Source: JADLEX01 sp964586775 (GTDB taxonomy: Bacteria; Lernaellota; Lernaellaia; JACKCT01). Taken from it: a stretch of 27,085 nt of DNA. The stretch lies in NCBI GenBank assembly GCA_964586775.1, contig CAZPJD010000025.1:1-27085 (forward strand), in the 5' to 3' direction. The position numbers and the translations under genes were made by a program. This document shows positions 14,702 through 22,864 of this stretch, piece by piece. Below the pieces are notes generated by a model, which ran no database searches, was not told the origin of the DNA, and saw nothing but the letters and a program-made list of their open reading frames with translations. Numbering within the stretch: position 1 is the first letter of the stretch; every line of letters starts with the position of its first letter.

Positions 14702-16131
14702 GCCGGGGCGCGCGCGTCGCGCTCAACTCGGTGTGGCTCTTCGCATCCGAGGGACTCCGCCGGGCCATCGCGTTCGTCGTCATCTTCCTCGTCGGGCGCG
14801 AACTGGCCGTCGACGACTTCGGTCGATTTCGTCTCGCGCAGTCGTTCTTCGTCATCGCCCTCGTCGCGGCCACGTTCGGCCTGACCCCGCTCATCACCAA
14901 GCGTATCGCCGCGGGCGAACGGGACGAGGCCCGGTTTCTCGGCAACGTCTACGGGCTCAAGATCCTGCTCGCCCTCGTCGTGCTGGGCATCGTGACGCTG
15001 CTGGCCTCGTTGATGGGCTACGACCGGCCGACGTTTCTCGCCATCCTCGTCATGGCGCTCGCGATTCCCGCCGAGGCGCTGGCGAGCACGCACCTCGCGC
15101 TTTACGACGGCCGGCAGGCGATGCAGCTCAACGGCGTCGTCGATTTTACGCGGGGTCTCGTGCTGCTCGGTTTGATCGCCGCGGCCGTTCATCAGGATTG
15201 GGGACTCATCGGAATTCTCGCCGCGTATGTCGCGCACTACGCGTTCGGCGCGGTCCTCGCGCACGCGCTCTCGTCGGCGCGCGTGGTGCGTTTCGGGTTT
15301 CGCGTCGACTGGGACGAGTGGAAGGAAATTCTGCGTCAGGCGCTGCCCTTCGTCGCGATCGGCGTGGTGTGGGTGGTCACGTTTCGCGTGGACATGGTGT
15401 TGCTCTCGCTGCTGCGCGACGAGACGGCGGTGGGCTACTACGGCGCGGCGTATTCGATCTTCGAGATCCTGCTCGTGCTGCCCAACGTACTCACGCGCGC
15501 CCTGTTCCCCGCGCTGGCCGGCTCGTCGTCCGAGGGTGGCGACGGCGAATTGATGCGCAAGGCCGTCCGAGTGTTCGCCCTCGTGGCGCTGCCCGTCGGC
15601 GTCGGCATCGCGCTCACCGCCACCGACGCCGTGACCCTCGTCTTCGGCGAAAAATATGCGCCCGGCGGCCGCGCGCTCGCCGTGATGGGCGGTCCGCTGG
15701 CCCTGTGGTTCTGCACGATGGGATTTTCGTGGGCGCTCACCGCGCGCAACCGCATCCGCTACGTGTTGCGCGCGAATCTGGTCGCGCTCGCTGTCAGGGT
15801 TGCGGCGAATTTGATTCTCATCCCGCGCTACGACTATCTCGGTGCGGCGATCGCGGCGGTCATCAGCGAGAGCGCGTACTTCGCCGTCATCATAGGCCCC
15901 GTGCATCGCGAGGTGCTGCGCATCAACCGCACGCTCGTGCATCCGGGCACCATTGCCGCGACCGTGCTGATGGCCGGGTGCGTGATGGGCCTGGCCAATC
16001 GCCCGCTCTGGCTCGTCATTCCGATGGGCGCGATGGTCTTCACCGCCGTGGCGTGGGCGAGCGGCGCACTGCGCGAGCCCTTCATCGTTTCGGCGTGGAC
16101 GGGTCTGCGCGCGCGGATGGCGCGGTCATGA
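14698..16131 (+). CDS. Polysaccharide flippase (Wzx/MOP superfamily)
   Basis: The 477-residue protein is almost entirely hydrophobic, with about 12-14 helices, as in oligosaccharide flippases of the MOP superfamily (Polysacc_synt type). The first helices read LNSVWLFASEGLRRAIAFVVIFLVGRELAVDDFGRFRLAQS, broken here as LNSVWLFASEG then FGRFRLAQS. A central FRVDMVLLSLL and GYYGAAYSIFE, and LVFGEKYAPGG near helix 10, are typical of the family. It would move undecaprenyl-linked repeat units to the periplasm. The GTG at 14698 is chosen because GAGGAG lies five bases upstream and it overlaps the preceding stop by 4 bp. A longer in-frame reading would run back through the GT4 gene. Its stop overlaps the next start (ATGA). 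Confidence 0.88.
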   Translation: MSRGARVALNSVWLFASEGLRRAIAFVVIFLVGRELAVDDFGRFRLAQSFFVIALVAATFGLTPLITKRIAAGERDEARFLGNVYGLKILLALVVLGIVTLLASLMGYDRPTFLAILVMALAIPAEALASTHLALYDGRQAMQLNGVVDFTRGLVLLGLIAAAVHQDWGLIGILAAYVAHYAFGAVLAHALSSARVVRFGFRVDWDEWKEILRQALPFVAIGVVWVVTFRVDMVLLSLLRDETAVGYYGAAYSIFEILLVLPNVLTRALFPALAGSSSEGGDGELMRKAVRVFALVALPVGVGIALTATDAVTLVFGEKYAPGGRALAVMGGPLALWFCTMGFSWALTARNRIRYVLRANLVALAVRVAANLILIPRYDYLGAAIAAVISESAYFAVIIGPVHREVLRINRTLVHPGTIAATVLMAGCVMGLANRPLWLVIPMGAMVFTAVAWASGALREPFIVSAWTGLRARMARS

Positions 16132-17552
16132 AGCGCGAAGCGACCCCGACCGGACCGTGGACGCAGACGCGCATCCTCGCCGCGCTGGCGGCGGGGACGG
16201 CGGTGATCGGCCTCGCGGCGCTCAAGGTCGACGGCGCGTTCATCGTCGCGGGCCTCGTCGCGCTTGCAGTCGGTTCGGTGCTCATCAGCTATCCCTTCGC
16301 GACCGTTCCCATCTATTTCGCGCTCATCTACCTCCGCCCGGGCGACATGTACCCGCAGCTCGAAAAGCTGCGCCTCGTGTTCCTCGTCGTGGCGCTCATG
16401 GCGGGCGCGTTCATCCTGCGCGTGCTCGTCTACCGAACGTGGAAGCTGCAAAGAAACGTGCAGCTCATCTTCATCGCGGGACTTCTCGCGGCGATCGGGC
16501 TCTCGATCATCGACGCATTCTACCGCTCCGCGGCGATGGAGCGGTTCACCGACGTCAGCCGCTACCTCGTCATGGTGTTTCTGGTCGTTCACATCGTGGA
16601 CACGCTGAAGCGATACAAGATCATGATGTGGAGCATCCTGATCTCGCTGGCGATCCTCGCGCTGTGGAACTTCGTGCTCTGGGCGTCGGGCCAAAAGGTG
16701 ATCGACAACGGCGGCTCGGGCGGCATGGCCGGCGGATTCCTGGGCGACGGAAACGATTTCGCCCTCGCCCTCAACGTGATGCTGCCGATTCCCGTCTTTC
16801 AGTTCATGGCCACGCGGCACCGTTGGACGCGGCTGGGGTGCGTGGTCGTGATCGGCTCGTTCGTGCTCTCGATCATCGCCACGTACAGCCGCGGCGGGCT
16901 GCTCGGCATGATCGCGGTATTCGCCTTCGCGTTCTGGTTCTATCTGTTGCGCTCGCGCAACTGGGGCCTCGGCATCGCGATGATCGTCATCGTCGCGACG
17001 CTGGGCACGGGCGGCGTTATTCTATTCGCCCCCGATAATTTCAAAGACCGCATGGCCGGCATGCACGACTTTGAGAAAGACGAGTCGGCGCTGGGGCGGC
17101 TCGACGCATGGGGCGCGGGACTGCGGATGTTCGCCGACCGGCCGATTCTCGGCGTCGGGGCCGGGTGTTTTCCCGACGCATACGGGCGTAAATACAAGCC
17201 CATGGACGCGGTAGCGGCAAACTGGCGCGAAGCGCACAGCCTTTACGTACAGACCTTCGCGGAGCTCGGTTCGCTCGGCGGATTCTTTTTGTTCGGTTTG
17301 TGCGCCGTCATGGCCGTGCATCTGCGGCGGATTCATCAATACGGATTGCCGGACCCGCAAACACAAAAAGAGGTGCATTACTACGCCGACGCCGTGACGA
17401 CGGGCTTGATCGGTTTTCTGGTGTCGGGGGCTTTTTTGTCGGTCGCGTACTATCCCCATCTCTACATCATGAGCGCCGAGACGATGATCCTCATGCGCAT
17501 CGCCGCCGAGGAATCGCGCAAGTCGCCCGATATAGTGACGCATGCGCGTTGA
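16128..17552 (+). CDS. O-antigen ligase / Wzy-like polymerase family protein
   Basis: The 474-residue protein has about 10-12 membrane helices and a large periplasmic loop between about 300 and 375. It shows GDGNDFALALNVMLPIP (about 206-222), the Wzy_C hallmark ATYSRGGLLG (251-260), RLDAWGAGLRMFADRPILGVG and WREAHSLYVQTFAELG, with the conserved loop histidine H370. Such proteins ligate a lipid-linked glycan to an acceptor, or polymerise repeat units, on the periplasmic side. The overall pattern resembles the O-glycosylation ligases found beside exosortase systems, but ligase and polymerase cannot be told apart from sequence alone. ATGA overlap with the flippase; 11-bp overlap with the next gene. 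Confidence 0.85.
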   Translation: MKREATPTGPWTQTRILAALAAGTAVIGLAALKVDGAFIVAGLVALAVGSVLISYPFATVPIYFALIYLRPGDMYPQLEKLRLVFLVVALMAGAFILRVLVYRTWKLQRNVQLIFIAGLLAAIGLSIIDAFYRSAAMERFTDVSRYLVMVFLVVHIVDTLKRYKIMMWSILISLAILALWNFVLWASGQKVIDNGGSGGMAGGFLGDGNDFALALNVMLPIPVFQFMATRHRWTRLGCVVVIGSFVLSIIATYSRGGLLGMIAVFAFAFWFYLLRSRNWGLGIAMIVIVATLGTGGVILFAPDNFKDRMAGMHDFEKDESALGRLDAWGAGLRMFADRPILGVGAGCFPDAYGRKYKPMDAVAANWREAHSLYVQTFAELGSLGGFFLFGLCAVMAVHLRRIHQYGLPDPQTQKEVHYYADAVTTGLIGFLVSGAFLSVAYYPHLYIMSAETMILMRIAAEESRKSPDIVTHAR

Positions 17553-18576
17553 ACGCCTCACCGACGCGCTTGTTCCCGCGTGGGACGAGTTCGTGCGCAC
17601 GAATTCCGCCGCCGCGGATCACTTTCACCTGGCGGCGTGGCGCGAAGTGATCGCGCGCTCGACGGGACACACGCCGCACTACCTCGCGGCGGTTGACGGC
17701 GATCACCGCGTACGCGGGGTGCTGCCGTTGTATTGCCTGCGCACGCGCATCTTCGGCACCCTCGCCGTGAGCCTGCCGTTTCTCAACGTCGGCGGCATCG
17801 TGGCCGATGCTCCCGAGGCGCGGGACGCACTCCTCGATGCGAGCCGGGCGTTCGCGCAGTCGAACGCGTGTCGGTACGTCGAGCTGCGCCAGCGCGAACC
17901 GCTCGGCGTCGAACAATTGCCGGTCTCGTCGCGCAAGGTCACGAGCGTAATCTCCCTTGCCGGCGGTGCGGATGCCGTGTTTGCCCGGCTGCACCAGAAC
18001 GTGCGCAACAAGATCCGCAAGGCCGAGAAGAACGACGTGGTCGTGACGAGCGGCAGTGAAGGGCTCGCCGACTTTTACCGCGTCTATTCGCACAACCTGC
18101 GCGATCTGGGCACGCCGGTGATGTCGAGGAGGTTCTTCGAAGAGATCGCCCGCGCATTCGCGGATGACGTTCACGTCTACACGGCTCGACGCAACGGCTG
18201 GCTGCTCGGCGCGAAGATCGTGATCCGCTGGCGCACCCGGGCGTATTTCATCTGGGCGGCGGCTTACCGCGATGCGCTGGAATACGCCCCGGTGCAGGCG
18301 CTCAACTGGGCGGCGATCCGCGACGCGTGCGACGCGGGCTGCGACGAGGTGGACCTGGGGCGCAGCACCGACGGATCGTCGCACCAGAACTTCAAGAAGT
18401 ACTGGGGCGTCGAGATCCGCCCGCTACATTGGACGTATCAACTCGTGACCGCGACGCATATGCCGGGTCTCAACCCCGACAATCCCAAGTTCGCGCTCGC
18501 GGTGAGGATCTGGAAATCGTTGCCGGTCGCGCTGACGCGGGTCTTCGGGCCGCCGCTCGCGCGCCTGTTGCCGTAG
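17542..18576 (+). CDS. FemAB-like GNAT acyltransferase (PEP-CTERM-associated type)
   Basis: The 344-residue cytoplasmic protein has a double-GNAT FemAB-like layout. Visible segments are FHLAAWREVIARSTGH (28-43), VSLPFLNVGG (76-85), LHQNVRNKIRKAEKNDV (150-166), YSHNLRDLGTPVMSRRFFEEI (about 182-202), AYFIWAAAYRDALEYAPVQ and DLGRSTDGSSHQNFKKYWG (271-289). The DLGTPV-SRRFF segment strongly recalls the FemAB-related family described beside exosortase/PEP-CTERM loci. FemAB proteins transfer aminoacyl groups from tRNA; for this subfamily the acyl donor and the acceptor (perhaps a sugar) are not known to me. It overlaps the ligase gene by 11 bp and lies 6 bp before the next gene. Confidence 0.85.
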   Translation: MRVERLTDALVPAWDEFVRTNSAAADHFHLAAWREVIARSTGHTPHYLAAVDGDHRVRGVLPLYCLRTRIFGTLAVSLPFLNVGGIVADAPEARDALLDASRAFAQSNACRYVELRQREPLGVEQLPVSSRKVTSVISLAGGADAVFARLHQNVRNKIRKAEKNDVVVTSGSEGLADFYRVYSHNLRDLGTPVMSRRFFEEIARAFADDVHVYTARRNGWLLGAKIVIRWRTRAYFIWAAAYRDALEYAPVQALNWAAIRDACDAGCDEVDLGRSTDGSSHQNFKKYWGVEIRPLHWTYQLVTATHMPGLNPDNPKFALAVRIWKSLPVALTRVFGPPLARLLP

Positions 18577-18582
18577 GACATC

Positions 18583-19794
18583 ATGTCGATCGGTCGTCTG
18601 CCGCCCGTCGCCACTTCGCTGCCGCTCGCGCTGCGTCTTTCGCCGTGGCGCGCGGACGCGGGCGACGTGGGGCGGCTGGAATCGCGCATCGCGCTGGACT
18701 TCGGCGCGGATGGCGCCGCCGCGTTTTCGTCGGGCCGGGCAGGGCTCGCGCGGATGCTGGAGCAGCTCGCCGAGACACGCGCCGGCAAGGGCGTGCTCGT
18801 GCCCGCCTACACCTGCTACACGGTGGCATCGGCGATCGTGCGCGCGGGATTGACGATCTATCCGACGGACCTGCACGTCGAGACGCTCGATTTCAACTAT
18901 CGCAATCAGGCGCAACCGCCCCCCGATGACGTCTTCGCCGTTTTGTCGCCGGGACTGTTCGGCCTGCCCGCCGATCTGACGCGCCTCGGCGACGTGTGCC
19001 GCGCGCACCGGCTTTTTTATATCGAGGACGCCGCGCAAACGCTCGGCGCGACCGTGGACGGCCGCCCGGCGGGATCTTTCGGCGATCTGTCGCTGTTCAG
19101 CTTCGGGCGGGGAAAGCCGCTCGGCGCAATCGGCGGCGGGGCGGTGGCCGCGCGCGGCGCGGCGCTTGCGGAATTGCTCGACCGTGCGCGGATCGAATCG
19201 CCGGCCGGAAATCGATGGCGCTCGACCCTCACGTCACTTGCCGGCGGAGCCGCGACGAACCCGATCGTCTTCGCATGGCTGCGCCTGCTGCCCTTCGTCT
19301 CGATCGGGCGATCGGTCTTCGATCCCGATTTCGGCATCGGCGGACTCGATCCGCCGCGCGCGCGCCTGATCCTCGATGGCCTCGCCCGGCTCGCCGGCGC
19401 GGTGGAGCGTCGTCAACATGTCGCGTCGATGATCGAGTCGCGCCTCGCGGACATCCGCGGCATCATCCTGCCTCGGGCGCGAGCGGGGATCGTCAGCGCC
19501 GCGCTGCGTTTTCCGGTGATCTTCGAGGACTCGGCGGATCGCGATGCCGCGCTCTTTCGGCTCACGGGGCGGGGGCTTGGCGCTTCGCCGATGTATCCAA
19601 AACCCGTGTGCCGCATTGACAAAGCCCGGCCGCATGTCCGAATGGACCTCGGCCCTTTTCCCGGCGCGGAGAAAATCGCCCGGGGTTTGGTCACGCTGCC
19701 GACGCACGACGCGGTCCGGGAGCGGGATGTGGAAGATATCGCGGCGGTCATCCGCGAGGTGACGGCCGCCGGGAGTGCGCGCGTATGGGATTGA
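18583..19794 (+). CDS. DegT/DnrJ/EryC1/StrS-family PLP aminotransferase-like protein
   Basis: The 403-residue fold-type I PLP protein has the family landmarks SSGRAGLARML (49-59), VLVPAYTCYTVASAIVRAG, and a DLHVETLDFN strand. IEDAAQTLGA holds D149, expected to contact the PLP ring nitrogen. GSFGDLSLFSFGRGKPLGAIGGGAV holds the Schiff-base lysine candidate K178. Typical members transaminate a keto-sugar nucleotide to an amino sugar for surface glycans. The SFGRGKPLG context differs from the commoner SFhxxK pattern, and the N-terminus is unlike that of standard sugar aminotransferases, so it could belong to a more divergent branch. The ATG at 18583 has AGGA four bases upstream, formed partly by the previous stop. 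It overlaps the next gene by 10 bp. Confidence 0.85.
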   Translation: MSIGRLPPVATSLPLALRLSPWRADAGDVGRLESRIALDFGADGAAAFSSGRAGLARMLEQLAETRAGKGVLVPAYTCYTVASAIVRAGLTIYPTDLHVETLDFNYRNQAQPPPDDVFAVLSPGLFGLPADLTRLGDVCRAHRLFYIEDAAQTLGATVDGRPAGSFGDLSLFSFGRGKPLGAIGGGAVAARGAALAELLDRARIESPAGNRWRSTLTSLAGGAATNPIVFAWLRLLPFVSIGRSVFDPDFGIGGLDPPRARLILDGLARLAGAVERRQHVASMIESRLADIRGIILPRARAGIVSAALRFPVIFEDSADRDAALFRLTGRGLGASPMYPKPVCRIDKARPHVRMDLGPFPGAEKIARGLVTLPTHDAVRERDVEDIAAVIREVTAAGSARVWD

Positions 19795-20807
19795 AGCAAA
19801 CGATCAAGAAGGCCGTCGTCGGACCGCTTTCCGCGGTGGGCACGTGGTCGGCGACTCGTGCGCTCACGGGCGCGCGCGACGTCGTGATGTGTTACCACCG
19901 TGTCGTCGACGACGACCTGCTCAAGTATCAGCCCGGCATGGTGGTCTCGGGCCGCGTTTTTCGCATCCATCTCGAATGGCTCGCGAAGCGATTCGACATC
20001 GTGGATCTGGCCGAACTCGCAAAGAGCCATCTGACCGGCGAGCGCCCCGCGCGACCCCGCGCGGTGATCACGTTCGACGACGGCTGGCTCGACAACTACG
20101 AGGTCGCATTCCCGATCCTGAAGTCGATGGGCGTACCGGCGACGATCTATCTGCCCACGGCGTTCGTCGGTCACGATGGTTCGTATTGGAATGCGCGCGT
20201 CGAGTACGCTCTGCGTATCGTGCACGAGCGGCTCGACCGCGTTCTCGCGGCGTTTCCCGACGAGGGGCTTCCCGAGGGCTGCGCGTTTTTCATGGACCTG
20301 CTCGCCACGCGGCCGCCGCTGCCCGTCCTGATCGATCGCACCATCGAAACCGTCAAAGTGCTCGATCCCGCGGTTATCGCGCGCATGGCCGACTTTATCG
20401 AAGTTCTCGCGGAGATCTCGGACGATCGCCCCCGCGCCATCGTGGATTGGCCCGAGGTGATGGAGATGTTCGAGTCGGGTGTGAGCTTTGGCTCGCACTC
20501 GGTCAATCATCTCATCCTCACGCAGATTTCCGTCGAGGAGTGCCGTCGCGAAATGACCGAGAGCCGCGACGAGATGACGCGGCGCATGGGGATCGCGCCG
20601 CTGTCGTTTGCGTATCCCAACGGCAATCACGACGAAAACGTCCGCCGCGAGGCGCGCCGCGCCGGTTACCTGTGCGCCGTCGCCGTCGGCGGGGGCTTCG
20701 TGCAAAACGGCGTGGACATGTTCGCCATTCCGCGTTTTTCGATGCACGAGGGCGGTGCACCCGACGCGGCCACCCTCGACTACCTGCTCTCGGGGCTGCG
20801 CAAATGA
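19785..20807 (+). CDS. Polysaccharide deacetylase (NodB homology domain)
   Basis: The 340-residue protein belongs to carbohydrate esterase family 4, metal-dependent enzymes that remove N- or O-acetyl groups from sugars. Motif 1 is TFDDG (96-100) with the catalytic/metal aspartates. Motif 2 is GSHSVNH (236-242) with metal ligands H238 and H242. Motif 3 is FAYPNG (275-280). The stretch of about 130 residues between motifs 1 and 2 is longer than usual and is a family-specific insertion. No classical signal peptide is seen (MGLKQTIKKAVVGPL), so it may act on a cytoplasmic, lipid-linked intermediate. It overlaps both neighbours (10 bp and ATGA). Exosortase-associated loci often carry a deacetylase of this kind. 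Confidence 0.92.
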   Translation: MGLKQTIKKAVVGPLSAVGTWSATRALTGARDVVMCYHRVVDDDLLKYQPGMVVSGRVFRIHLEWLAKRFDIVDLAELAKSHLTGERPARPRAVITFDDGWLDNYEVAFPILKSMGVPATIYLPTAFVGHDGSYWNARVEYALRIVHERLDRVLAAFPDEGLPEGCAFFMDLLATRPPLPVLIDRTIETVKVLDPAVIARMADFIEVLAEISDDRPRAIVDWPEVMEMFESGVSFGSHSVNHLILTQISVEECRREMTESRDEMTRRMGIAPLSFAYPNGNHDENVRREARRAGYLCAVAVGGGFVQNGVDMFAIPRFSMHEGGAPDAATLDYLLSGLRK

Positions 20808-22864
20808 GCCCGACGCCGCGCGCAACGCCAAAGACCCGGTCGCCGCGCGGCGCGGCGACGGCCAGGCTTGCCGCGTTCGGCGCGCGAAACCGCGTGCTGG
20901 TGCTCGACGGCGATACCCGTGCGGCGCTCGCCGTCACTCGATCACTCGGTCGATCGGGGATGGATGTCACCGTCGTGGCGGGCCGTCGTGACGCAATGGG
21001 CTTCGCGAGCAAATACGCCAACGAGGTGCTGCTCGCCCCGCCGCCGATGGAGGCCCCGGAAGAATACGCCGCCGTGATCGCCGAGCGCTCCGAGGCCGAG
21101 GACCTTGCCGCGATTTTTCCCTGCGGCGGCGCGTCGATCGCTGCGATGATGAGCGTGCGGCGACGACTCGAGGGGCTCGCCGCGCTCGCGATGGCGTCCG
21201 ACAAGACGATCCGCTTTCTGGCCGACAAGCAGAAGATCATCGCGCACGCGAACGCGCACGACGTGGCGGTGCCGAGAACGGTCGTGGCCACCGGTCCGCT
21301 CAAGATGCCGATGCTGCCGTTTTCGTTTCCCGTCTACGTTCGCCCCGCGCACGCGCTGGTCGAGGAAAACGACGCGCTCGTGCGCATCCGCGTGCGCATG
21401 GCGCGCAATCTGGACGAGTTGTCGTACCTGCTGCGTTCGCTGCCGAAGAACGCATGGCCGTGCCTGATTCAGGCGCGGCTCGGCGGCGAGGACGAGGCGT
21501 ATTACGCACTGTATCGCGGCGGCGAGCCGATCGTGGAGTTCAGTCACAACCGGCTGCGCGATCTGCCGCGACTCGGCGGGGCGTCGGTCCTGCGCGAAGC
21601 GGCGCAGCCCGACGACCAGATCCGCGACCTCGCCCGGCGATTTCTCGCGCCGCTCGGGATCGATGGACCCGTGATGATGGAGTTCGTGCGCGACCGCCCG
21701 GGTGGACAACCGTGCCTTCTCAAGGCCAAGCCGCATTTTTGGCGGGCGCTGCAACTCGGCATCGACGCGGGGATCGACTTTCCGCGCCTCGCCCTCGACA
21801 TCGCCCTCGACCGTCCGGCGGCGAAGCCTTCGGTCGTTCGATACGGAATGCGTTCGCGCTGGCTGCTCGGCGATATCGAATACCTGGTCACCTATGTGCT
21901 GAAGGGACGGCGTATCTGGACCGGCCCGGGACGCGCACCGGGGCGCATCGAGGCCGTCGCGCGTTTCGTGCAGGAGGGCAAAGACCCCGCGACGCGCCTC
22001 GAGCTCGAATCGCCCGACGACATGGGGCCCGCCCGCGTGATGCGCCGCAGGTTCCGCCAGCGGATGCTGCAAAAGATCCGTTCGGCGATCATGACGCCAT
22101 TCGGCAAGGGACTGAACCGTTATCACGGCGTCGTTCTGGTGGAGGATCAACTGCCGCTGCTCGACCGTCGCGCGTTCGGCGAACTCGCCCAGCGATTGCA
22201 GGCGGGCGGAATGCGATTCGTGTGCGTCAACCTGCGTGCGGCGGGACGCACCGCCGACGACTACGCCCGGTTCGTCCGCATGTGCGCGCGCAACTCCACC
22301 GAACGGTTCGTGGTCGTGCCCGGCGCGGACTACGCCTTCCCCGGCGGCGAACGGGTGCTGGCGCTGGCGACGAGGACGATGTTTGCGCCCTACACCGTCG
22401 AGGCTCTCACGCGCAGCGTTCGCGAGGTCGGCGGCGTGACCGTGTGGCACAACATGGGCTTCGGCGAGATGGAAGCCAAGACGCAGATCGCCGAGCTGGT
22501 GAACGGCGTCGAGATCTGGAGCCCGCCGCGGCACGGCTCGCTCGCGCCGTCGGCGATGCTGGCCGAGGAGTTTGTGGCGCGCATGGAAAACTCGCCCTAC
22601 CTGGGCGCGTTTCAGACCTGGCCCGCGAGCGAAGTTCCCGCGAAACCGCGCGCGTATCTGCGTGTGCATGCCGGATTTCTTTCCGAGATGTCGGTGGTCG
22701 CGGCGCTGGAGTCGGGCGCATTCGACCTGTGCAGCCCGTTGTACCGTCTGCGCAACGATCGCGTGAGCTTTCCGGCGGTGCGGGTCTGGTGCTCCTGGCT
22801 CAATCTGCTGGCGGCCAAGCCCGGGGTCGAAGCGGCGCAGCCCGCGAAGGAAGTGCAGAGTTGA
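20804..22864 (+). CDS. ATP-grasp-like protein fused to a degenerate PHP-like domain
   Basis: The 686-residue protein has an N-terminal Rossmann-like part (VLVLDGDTRAALAVTRSLG, about 31-49) and an ATP-grasp-like region (about 135-340). There SDKTIRFLADKQKIIAHA, VYVRPAH, LIQARLGGEDEAYYALY and GIDGPVMMEFVRD follow the usual order of carbamoyl-phosphate-synthase-like ATP-grasp proteins. The metal-binding EINPRFWGS-type motif is KAKPHFWRA (307-315), so key acidic/Asn ligands are lost. Residues from about 435 resemble a PHP phosphoesterase-like fold (VVVPGADYAF, VREVGGVTVWHN, LVNGVEIWSPP). Where PHP proteins have HxHS, this one has VLVEDQ. Both halves may thus be non-catalytic; a scaffold or regulatory role is only inference. 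ATGA and TTGA overlaps tie it to its neighbours. Confidence 0.65.
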   Translation: MSPTPRATPKTRSPRGAATARLAAFGARNRVLVLDGDTRAALAVTRSLGRSGMDVTVVAGRRDAMGFASKYANEVLLAPPPMEAPEEYAAVIAERSEAEDLAAIFPCGGASIAAMMSVRRRLEGLAALAMASDKTIRFLADKQKIIAHANAHDVAVPRTVVATGPLKMPMLPFSFPVYVRPAHALVEENDALVRIRVRMARNLDELSYLLRSLPKNAWPCLIQARLGGEDEAYYALYRGGEPIVEFSHNRLRDLPRLGGASVLREAAQPDDQIRDLARRFLAPLGIDGPVMMEFVRDRPGGQPCLLKAKPHFWRALQLGIDAGIDFPRLALDIALDRPAAKPSVVRYGMRSRWLLGDIEYLVTYVLKGRRIWTGPGRAPGRIEAVARFVQEGKDPATRLELESPDDMGPARVMRRRFRQRMLQKIRSAIMTPFGKGLNRYHGVVLVEDQLPLLDRRAFGELAQRLQAGGMRFVCVNLRAAGRTADDYARFVRMCARNSTERFVVVPGADYAFPGGERVLALATRTMFAPYTVEALTRSVREVGGVTVWHNMGFGEMEAKTQIAELVNGVEIWSPPRHGSLAPSAMLAEEFVARMENSPYLGAFQTWPASEVPAKPRAYLRVHAGFLSEMSVVAALESGAFDLCSPLYRLRNDRVSFPAVRVWCSWLNLLAAKPGVEAAQPAKEVQS

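Noticed and set aside
14733..16127. Long N-terminal extension of the O-antigen-ligase-like protein
   Set aside because: The frame stays open upstream but lies out of frame over the flippase and reads as low-complexity Arg/Ala; ATG 16128 with ATGA coupling gives the normal family length.
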